Shown here in pieces: positions 56,200-64,000 of a stretch of DNA of 64,000 nucleotides. Both the position numbers and the translations under genes were made by a program. Source of the stretch: Codonopsis lanceolata (taxonomy: Eukaryota > Streptophyta > Magnoliopsida > Asterales > Campanulaceae); NCBI GenBank assembly GCA_013146195.2, contig CM028380.1, positions 86,058,049 through 86,122,048 on the forward strand. Reading direction: 5' to 3'. The notes under the pieces are model-generated. The model had not been told where the DNA came from. It saw only the letters and a list, made by a program, of their open reading frames with translations, and did no database searches. The first letter of the stretch is position 1; each line of letters opens with the position of its first letter.

Positions 56200-56593
56200 T
56201 ATCCATTAACACCAAATTAGAAGCTAAACCGAAAGCTAACGCACACAAAAACGAGCTTTTCATGGAAGTTTGTAAAAGCGAAAAATGAATTTACATATTT
56301 ACCCGCGGGTCATGTAATCATTTCGGCTCATCAGTTTGAGAAAATCGTTGAGCTATCTTCTTCGTTTCAAATTTTTATAATTTTGGTTTTTAGTTTTGAT
56401 AATTTTGTTTTTCTTGTTCTGTCCACCAACATCTCTTAATAGTAGTTAGTAGGAGTATATTTTAAAACTTTTTCCTCAATCCAAACAAAAACTCAAAAAC
56501 CCAACTTAAAAATTCGGGTTTGAGCTATGGGTTTGCAACCAGTGGGTAGTGGTGAACATAGACACAGTCACACATTGAGGTCACAGAAATATA
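56200..56593. other. Spacer, nothing recognised
   Basis: Mixed host DNA with no open frame of note and no repeat ends that I can place. Confidence 0.5.
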
Positions 56594-56859
56594 CTCCCTC
56601 CGTCCCTAAATTATCGTCCTCCTTTCCTTTTTCGTCCGTCCCAAAATAATTGTTCACTTTGAAACTTACATTTTTAGAACATCACTTTTACCACTTTACT
56701 CTTACTTTTTCACCCTACTTTAATTATGAGTCACATATACTATATACATGAGCTTTAAAGGAAACTACACATTAAACAAATATTAATAATCCAGTCAAAT
56801 ATGTTTTCTTAAACGGTGCACAGGATCAACCAGGACAATAAATTAGGGACGAAGGGAGC
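56594..56859. mobile_element. Stowaway-like (Tc1/Mariner) MITE
   Basis: The left CTCCCTCCGTCCCTAAATTA pairs almost perfectly with the inverted right CTCCCTTCGTCCCTAATTTA. The left side abuts TA; the right side has CAGTA. The inner CGTCCGTCCCAAAATAATTG is a second copy of the terminal motif. Confidence 0.8.
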
Positions 56860-57039
56860 AGTATATAACCAACAAAACGATGGGCCCCACTCAAAAATAC
56901 ACAATTGAATTCTCTTTCTTCTTGGCTTAAGGTTTTAAATTTAATCAATGTTTTATTAAATGTTCATCGATCATATTTCCATCTATGATGCTTATATGTA
57001 GAAATTATTTGTTTGATTTGGTCGCGTGATGTATTTAGA

Positions 57040-57561
57040 AGGTTAAAATCATTAGGCGCGCTGATAAGCGCTAGAGCGTCTAGGCGGGATATACAAGTCG
57101 AAATAAGACATGATATCTGATTTTTAATATATTTTTTATTATAATCTAATTATTAAACATAAATTTTTTTAATTATACTAATACTAAATATCACCTAATA
57201 ATTTAAAAGTAATAATTACATTATGGTGTTAAATTTTAAAGGTAAAACTAGAAATTTAATATCATCTACGGTTCAAAATATTACAAAAATAATCACAGTT
57301 CAATTATCCATGGTCCGTTGACAATTACAAATTTACAAAAATAATTTAATAATTTTAAATTGATATTTATTATTATTATTATTTTAAAAACCCAAAATGA
57401 CATTATTTAGGGCCAAAATTTAAAAAAAAAAACTAAAAAAATAGGAAAATTCTTGAGCGGCGCTAGCCATTAGCCATTTTTTCGCCGATTTGCCAAATTT
57501 CTAGGCGTCGGGGTGGCGCCTAGCGCCTAGGCGCCCACCTAGGCCGATTTTTAGAACACTG
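57040..57561. mobile_element. Mutator-type MITE with 9-bp target duplication
   Basis: The left AGGTTAAAATCATTAGGCG and the inverted right CAGTGTTCTAAAAATCGGCC are diverged TIRs rich in GCGCCTAGGCGC. GTATTTAGA occurs on both sides (57031-57039 and 57562-57570), the length usual for Mutator. The right copy overlaps the TTA where the next element starts. Confidence 0.65.
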
Positions 57562-57568
57562 GTATTTA

Positions 57569-58190
57569 GAGGATCAACAACAAGGGTTCTTGCAATGGTG
57601 TTTGTTGGATTCTTCAAAATAGCAAGAGTGTTTGATGAGTGCTTGCTCAAGCAAAAGTCAATTCAGGAGCAAAAGCAAACTCCCACACGCTTGAGAAATT
57701 TTTTTTTTTTTAACAAAAGCAACACAGTTTAAAGAATTTTTAAACAAAACACGACAGTTTGGCCATTTCCGATCGACAAAGGCCTGCGCCCCTTCTGGCC
57801 CCTTCATGCATCTTCTCCCTTTCAACATGTCATCATCATTTTCTTTTCTCACATTTCCTTTTTTGGCCAATTTTAAGTCATAAAATTATTTTTTTTATTT
57901 TTTTTCTGTATTAAAGTACGCATTTTTATCTACAAATTGAGACTTAGTTTGTTTTATTTTGATATCTAAAAAAAATCTATGATTTTTTTCAAATTTCTAG
58001 TCATTTTTTAATAAAAATATTAAATTGATTGAGATAAAGATGGTAGAGTATGTAAAAGTATTGAAGTTTATACATTTTTTAAAAAGTATTCTTGTTGATG
58101 AGTTTAAATAAGGAACTTAATGATATTTTTGTAATAAAATTAAAAATAGAGCTTAAGCTCCTCAAATTGGGAGGTTAATTGTACATGCTC
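57569..58190. mobile_element. Tourist-like element T5 (sister of T4)
   Basis: It starts GAGGATCAACAACAAGGG and ends TTGTACATGCTC between TTA duplications (57566-57568 and 58191-58193). The whole length matches T4 (12377-14624) minus its insert. It is non-coding. Confidence 0.8.
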
Positions 58191-58489
58191 TTATAAGGAG
58201 ATTTCTCAGTTGGGTTATGTGAAATTGAGTTTTTTATTTTTTTAATTGAGTTGGTTTAGCTCGTCTTACATTATTTGCAATAATAAATTATAAAGTGATT
58301 CCCATGAGTGGCTTTTGTGGGAATTTATTTATATAAGCATGTTTTGCATTCTTCAAGCTCATTCTTTTATAACGGGGTGTTAAAAGATTTGTTTATTATG
58401 AGCTATTCTTACTTGTGTGACCCAACTGAATTCGGTTTTTATATACGTCATTGGATGCAACAGTATTTTTGGTAGAAAAGTATTACTAA

Positions 58490-58870
58490 GACCGACGATT
58501 TGGTGAGTTGGATCATGTATAGATTGGGTCGTGACTCATTATGATCCAAAAAATTTTGGGTCGAAATGAATTGGGTTTAAACGGGTCGTGACGATATGGG
58601 TAACGGGTTATGACGGATCGACCGTTCCAACTCCACATTTTTACCAAAAAAACCTATATTTATATAACAAAAAAATAATGGGTCAAAATAGGTAATGGGT
58701 TCAACCCGCTTTAATCCGACTTAAATCGACCCGTTATTTTTTTGTCAAAATGGATAACCCGTTCGACCCAAAAAAAAATAACGGATCATATTGGATCGGG
58801 TAATTTTCAAATCGGATTGGGTGGGTTAATGAGTTTTTTTGTTGTAATTGTCACGCTTAAGAATTACCAT
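58490..58870. repeat. GGGTCAAAA-type dispersed repeat, second copy
   Basis: GGGTCAAAATAGGTAATGGG, CCCGCTTTAATCC and GGGTTAATGAG...GTTGTAATTGTCA follow the same order as at 53962-54290. Confidence 0.6.
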
Positions 58871-59846
58871 CTTTTTTATGCTATTCGATCCTAAATTAAT
58901 TTTGAACCTTCGCACTTCGAGATATTAAGAAAATCCAATAAATAAAAAACCTTCTTAAAAACACCCTAGGTGTGACCTTATTAACTTCCCACACGCTCTC
59001 GATTGATATAAATCACTCTCTTATGCAGTCATCTTCTTTTATTTTAATTCGTAAGACGGAGTCTCAATCTCTCACAACTTAACCCACCAACACACGATAG
59101 ATTGGATCGAGAGGATCCGTCTTACAAAAAATACTTGTAAAATCGTTTAACCCAAGCTTTTTGCCTAATTAAAGTAGAAAAAAAGTAAATATAAAATAGT
59201 ATTTCTTAACCGAAATGACATAAGTAAGGATATGTTTACATCATTGCAAATGCAACTCATAGATTTGTATTCACGATTACGTGAAAGTCAATTAGTTTGT
59301 TTGAGTATGAATCCATTCGTTTAGGTTTATTGAGCAATTGTATTTATTTGCTCGGATTCATTTGAAAAAACGAATGGATTTATTTACTCTCGTTCTCTTC
59401 AAATATTTTTGTTTTTTTTAAATAATTTTTAATTGTGAAAATAATGTTACTTAGAAAGTAAAACATTTGTATCCTAAAAAAGGAGCATGATGAGGAGATA
59501 CTACTACAAAATAATAGTCGTGAAGTGGGTGGAATTTATGAAAGTTTTGTTAATATCTTCATCGTGATGCACAAGATAAAGACAGGTTCGTCCTAAACTT
59601 TTGAGGACCCATTAAAAAGAAAAGAAGAAAATAAGATTTTTATATAAATATATAAATAAGCATTTTCACTTTTCATCATTCATAATATTGAAAAAGTGCA
59701 ACACCCAAATGATTATTGAAAACTACCATTCTGCACCAATTTACATACTTCATTTGCATCTTTTGAGTACACTGTCATTTTCTACCCTGATTATCTCAAT
59801 TTGGTAATTTTCTAGTACATCAAGAATATGAAAAATGTGTTGAAAT
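58871..59846. other. Spacer with a GTAAGACG repeat copy
   Basis: 59050-59166 (GTAAGACGGAGTCTCAATC...CTTGTAAAATCG...GCTTTTTGCCTAA) matches the repeats at 2164-2330 and 2866-2975. No gene is seen. Confidence 0.5.
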
Positions 59847-60183
59847 TAGAGCTGTCAAAATGGGTTGGTGGGGCGAATCAGCCCATAACCCACTTCAACC
59901 CATCATTTGGCGGGGCGGGACGGGCCATCCCAAGAACATAACGGACCTAAGAAATATCAACCCAACCCACCTCTTTTAGGTGGCATGGATCGCTCCCAAC
60001 TGCCGCAAAGTTCTTTGACAACTCTAGACGAGCCAACCCACAACCCACTTCAACTCGTTATTTGGTGGGGTAAGGCGAGCCAGTGCAAAAAAATGACGGG
60101 CCTAAAAAATACCAACCCAACCCACCTCTTTTAGGTGGCGGGACGGGCTAACCCAACGGACCCAACCCATTTTGACAGCTCTA
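59847..60183. mobile_element. Small hAT-like MITE with internal duplication
   Basis: TAGAGCTGTCAAAATGGGTT pairs perfectly with the inverted right end, and the flanks GTTGAAAT and CTTGAAAT form an 8-bp duplication with one mismatch. A block of about 105 bp (59880-59985) is repeated at 60028-60137 (CCAACCCACCTCTTTTAGGT in both). The ends match the nested element at 8580-9685. Confidence 0.85.
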
Positions 60184-61354
60184 CTTGAAATCTCATCCTT
60201 GAAAAATATAAAATTACTATCTCTTACATATCCTTTCTCAACCAAAAACATTTTTTGTTTTATTATCAATGTTATTCCAAGTTCTTTGATCATATATATT
60301 TGATCATTACTAATTTGTTCCGAAATCCTTCATTTTCAATCTCAATTATATTAGCAATTTCTTCATTCAACTCATCATTATTATCTTCTCTCATTTATTC
60401 CTGCTAATTCAATATATGCTCATTTAATTTTGGGTTAATCCACCATTGGTCCCTATACTATGCAAAATTTCACTATCGGTCTATAAACAACACAAATGCA
60501 CGTTACAGACCGAAAAATACAGATTTTGACTACCGGTAGTTCAGTAGTCTCTGAAATCGACAGCGTTAGAAAAACAATTGTTAAAGGATCACGTGATTAT
60601 CACATGATCAATTTGTAAGGGTAAAACTGGAAAATAATGATGAATTTCTTATTTAACTTTCAAATGAGGCAAAGAATTTTAAATGTTGAAACTTTAGGGT
60701 GGTAATTGAGCATTCCTGATATGTATATTTTCCAGCAACTGGGTTTGATATCTGGATTTGCAATGCTCGAATTTCCTTCACCAAATCCTCATCTCAAATC
60801 CCAACAAAAAATAGGGCCAATTTTCACATTACTTCAAGTGAAATCCATTGATCAATTAACAACAAATTTGCAATGCTCGAATTCCTTCACCAAATTAATT
60901 CCTTAACTCGAATCCGAACAAGAAATTGGCCCAATCCTTCAAGAAACAGAGCAATGATGAACACCAGTAGCACTCACAATCTCCGCCATCAAATTACTTC
61001 TTAGCTTGTTCGAATCTGCAAATGCATCCACCAATTCCTCCATATTTGCCGCCGCCGCCTTCGTTCTTGCTTTTGCGGTTGTGAAATTGTCTTCACTATC
61101 GTTTTCTTTGTATTTGTCGAAGTCGTGGAAATTTTCGGATGGGTCTAGTTTGTAGAGCAAAAAAAGGAATTGGCTGAGAGGGAATCCGGAAAGTAAGGAT
61201 ATTTATGGTGTCACAACTCGCAATTAAGGAGTCGGTTGTGGATGAAGGTTGCTTTTACAATGGTGTGGCAGAGACGTCGAATTCGGTGTGGCGGAGACAA
61301 TGATGTCAGTTGAACACCCCATCATAATTCTATTAATTTGACAAGAGAGAGACT
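60184..61354. other. Spacer with a Mutator-like end and an unassigned minus-strand frame
   Basis: GGTTAATCCACCATTGGTCC at about 60434 resembles a common Mutator-like terminus, but no partner end is found. On the minus strand 61160-60939 is open for 73 codons (YKENDSEDNF, AAAANMEELVDAFADSNKLR). It is acidic/alanine-rich and could be a captured host fragment. The product is not recognised. Confidence 0.35.
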
Positions 61355-61384
61355 GGGGATGGGGATGGGGATGGGGATGGGGAT
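61355..61384 (+). repeat. Five GGGGAT repeats (possible G-quadruplex)
   Basis: Five consecutive GGGGAT units on the plus strand satisfy the four-G-run rule for quadruplex folding. Confidence 0.9.
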
Positions 61385-61677
61385 GAATCTATATGGAGAT
61401 AGAAAGAGATGGTGGCAGTTAAGGGTTGGCGTTTGGGTGCAATTGAGAAGGGTCGACGGCGTGGTCATGGAGTTGGTGGAGGAGTGATTGGAGGGTGCAA
61501 ACTCAAAGGCAGGGAATAGGTCAATTGAGGAAGATTATTGCGACGGCCAGGGAGGAAACAGGTGGGATGAGAAGTTACAAGAGCACCACGGGGTATTTAC
61601 AAAAAGGGCCAAGTCAAACAAGACTTGGTCTTTTTTAGCCACATTTAAAAAAAAAGTTCTTATATGGCCATTTTAAC

Positions 61678-61798
61678 TGTAAAATGTCTAAACTACCCTT
61701 CATTTATCCTTTTCTTTTTTTGGTATTAGTTTGTAGGGTGTAAAATGTCTAAACTACCCTTCATTTATCCTTTTCCTTTTTTGGTATTGGTTTGTAGG
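61678..61798. repeat. Two tandem copies of a 61-bp unit
   Basis: TGTAAAATGTCTAAACTACC starts at 61678 and 61739; the copies differ at a handful of bases in the T-rich and TATTAG/TATTGG parts. Confidence 0.92.
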
Positions 61799-62269
61799 GC
61801 TCGATTTTATACATTATACGTATGTGGGATTATACCTAAGTATACGAATGCTCCACTGCCGAATATTCCGTCCCCGCCGTAACGTAGTTCGACAAAGTTC
61901 GTTAGATCGTTACTCAAATTGCAATATTCGAAATCCAAGAGTGTTCTTCCAAATTGAATTCGGGGTTTCAAGCCCATCAAGTGTGTGCTAACCGCTAAGT
62001 AATCGTGTTCGCTCCTTGTCCGAATACTCCCACCCTCGGGCCGCGTGGAGTTCGAAAAGTTTTCTTCCAAATTCGAAGCAAGCACATCAATTTTGTGCTT
62101 AGTATGCTTAGTATTCGTGTTCGCTTCCATAAACATTCATCCGAATCCATTTGATTTTTCTCGCAAATTCAACCATGGCTCAAAATCGTTTTCTTTTGCA
62201 AAATGCACAACTATTCAACAATCATGTGCATTTTGAACCGGTACCTTATACATTGGCACCTAACCTCGC
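61799..62269. other. Region left of the minisatellite with diverged internal repeats
   Basis: GTTCTTCCAAATTGAATTCG (about 61940) and TTTTCTTCCAAATTCGAAGC (about 62060), each followed by ATCAA and TTCGTGTTCGC-like sequence, form a loose direct repeat of about 120 bp. A minus-strand open frame (62136-61807, 109 codons) has no known content and is probably chance. Confidence 0.4.
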
Positions 62270-64000
62270 TCGTTAATCGAGATCGTTACTAAACAAAGAA
62301 GTTTGCACCTTGGTTTGCAAATCGGTTTATCAACCGGTTTATTGATAAACCGTGAGTGTCTGTTACTTAATCGACATCGGTTTCCAAGCAAAGAAGTTTA
62401 CCCTTGGTTTATTGATAAACCATAGATAAACCAGTGAAGTGAGTGTCTGTTAATTGACACCGGTTAGTAAACAAAAGTTTGTAAACCGGTTTATCAATCC
62501 GGTTTATTGATAAACCATTGATAACCGTGAGTGTCTTAAACCGACATCGGTTTCAAACAAAGAAGTTTACCCTTGGTTTATCAATCGGTTTATTGATAAA
62601 CCATAGATAAACCAAAGTGAGTGTCCGTTAATTGACACCGGTTAGTAAACAAAGAAGTTTTAAACCGGTTTATCAACCGGTTTATTGATAAACCATTGAT
62701 AAACCAGTGAGTGTCTGTTAAACCGACACGGTTTCAAACAAAGAAGTTTACCCCTTTGGTTTATCAATCGGTTTATTGATAAACCATAGATAAAACCGTG
62801 AGTGGCCGTTAATTGACTCGTTTCAAGCGAAGTTTACCCCGGTTTATCAATCGGTTTATTGATAAACCATAGATAAACTGTGAGTGTCCGATTATTGACA
62901 CCGGTTAATAAACAAAGGTTTGCACCTTGGTTTGCTAATTGGTTTATCAAGTCGCTTATCGTGGTTTATTGATAAACCATAGATAAAACCAGTGAGTGTC
63001 CGTTAACCGACACCGTTAGTAAACAAAGTTGTGTTTGTAAACCGATTTATCAATCGGTTTATTGATAAACCTGTGAGTGTCTGTTAATCTTACACCGGTT
63101 TCAAACAAATGTTTGCAACCGGGTTATGAATCTGGTTTATTGATAAACCATAGATAACCAGTGAGTGTCCGTAACGTGATATCGGTTTCTGAAACAAAAG
63201 TTTACCCCTTTGTTTATCAACGGTTTATTGATAAACCATAGATAAACCGTGAGTTGCCGCATTGAGACGGTTTCAAGCAAAGAAGTGTACCCCTTAGTTT
63301 ATCAACCGGTTTATTGATAAACCATAGATAAAGTGTGAGTGTCGCTTAATCGACATCGGTTACTAAACAAAGAAGTTTGTAAACCGGTTTATCAACGGTG
63401 TATTGATAAACCATAGATAAACCGTGTGAGTGGTCGTTAATGACACCGATTTCCAAACAAAGAAGTTTACCCTTTGGTTTATCAACCGGTTTATTGATAA
63501 ACCATAGATAAACCGTGAGTGGTCGTTAATCGACATCGGTTTCCAAACAAAGAAGTTTACCCCTTAGCTTATCAACTGGTTTATTGATAAACCATAGATA
63601 AACCAGGTGAGTGGCCGCGACACCGGTTTCAAGCAAAGAAGTTTACCCCTTAGCTTATCAACCGGTTTATTGATAAACCATAGATAAACCGGTGAGTGGC
63701 CGTTAACCGACACGGTTTCAAGCAAAGAAGTTTACCCTCGCTTATCAAGTGGTTTATTGATAAACCATAGATAAACCGTGAGTGAGTGGTCGTTAATCGA
63801 CATCGTTTCAAGCAAAGAAGTTTACCCTTAGCTTATTTTACCCTTAGTTTATCAACTGTTTATTGATAAACCATAGATAAACCTGTGAGTGGTCGTTAAT
63901 CGACATCGGTTTCCAAACAAAGAAGTTTACCCCTTAGCTTATCAACCGGTTTATTGATAAACCATAGATAAACCAGTGAGTGGTCGTAATTGACACTGTT
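62270..64000. repeat. Hairpin minisatellite of about 90 bp, at least 19 units, runs off the window
   Basis: GTTTATTGATAAAC or a close variant recurs 19 times from about 62335 to 63948, on average every 90 bp. Each unit reads roughly GGTTTATCAACCGGTTTATT, GATAAACCATAGATAAACC, GTGAGTG, CGTTAATCGACACCGG, TTTCAAACAAAGAAG. GGTTTATC and GATAAACC within each unit form a stem. Units vary by small indels. There is no coding potential. The right limit is outside the window. Confidence 0.92.

Noticed and set aside
61807..62136. Minus-strand open frame of 109 codons
   Set aside because: It has no recognisable domain and overlaps loosely repeated DNA next to a minisatellite, so it is probably chance.
62270..64000. 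CRISPR array
   Set aside because: Spacing is regular, but the intervening sequence is itself repeated, there are no unique spacers or cas genes, and the DNA is plant nuclear.

Overview
This is a 64 kb piece of nuclear DNA from a flowering plant, most likely a eudicot; the species cannot be named from the sequence. The signs are AT-rich spacers, GT-AG introns, tRNA-primed plant LTR retrotransposons (Athila, SIRE-like and Ale-like), Tourist, Stowaway, hAT and Mutator-type small DNA transposons, a tRNA-derived SINE and a minisatellite. There are no rRNA or functional tRNA genes, no CRISPR arrays and no bacterial operons.

One host gene is recognised with confidence. It is a two-coding-exon POLYCHOME/UVI4-family gene on the minus strand (coding 6740-6366 and 5487-5101, 253 residues), an inhibitor of the anaphase-promoting complex. 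Its promoter has a TATA box (7402-7407) and, about 110 bp further upstream, an exact mitosis-specific-activator (MYB3R-type) site (7518-7528). A weak candidate for the end of a second minus-strand gene lies at 3291-3782.

Layout: 1-1800, a TIR element cut by the window edge and filled with ATT/AAT repeat. 2000-7400, host gene space with a fragment of old LTR-like DNA. 7568-11015, three abutting Tourist-like elements separated by TTA, the middle one carrying a nested hAT-like element. 11.0-14.6 kb, a Stowaway and a Tourist-like element with an unidentified insert. 14625-16323, the 5' end of Athila copy 1. 16324-25828, a rearranged SIRE-like Copia on the minus strand with a third ORF. 26780-42104, Athila copy 2, complete from LTR to LTR with a 5-bp target duplication but full of stops; it has been hit by two solo LTRs and a SINE. 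42670-47386, a young Ale/RE1-like Copia with 182-bp LTRs and few lesions. 47.4-61.8 kb, AT-rich DNA with many small transposons, Helitron-like ends, a solo LTR inside a 159-bp tandem repeat, and several hAT, Mutator, Stowaway and Tourist MITEs. 62270-64000, a hairpin-forming minisatellite of about 90 bp that runs off the window.

Nothing here is a self-contained new enzyme system. The most interesting pattern is that two unrelated retrotransposon superfamilies (Ty3-type Athila and Copia-type SIRE) each carry a third ORF after pol that seems to share the same plant transposon-associated domain, and each third ORF is preceded by a TATA-like box, a CT-repeat leader and a start codon. In Athila, the palindromic GCGRYCGC module found upstream of the LTR TATA box recurs upstream of the internal ORF. 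These observations come from reading by eye, and no database search was run.
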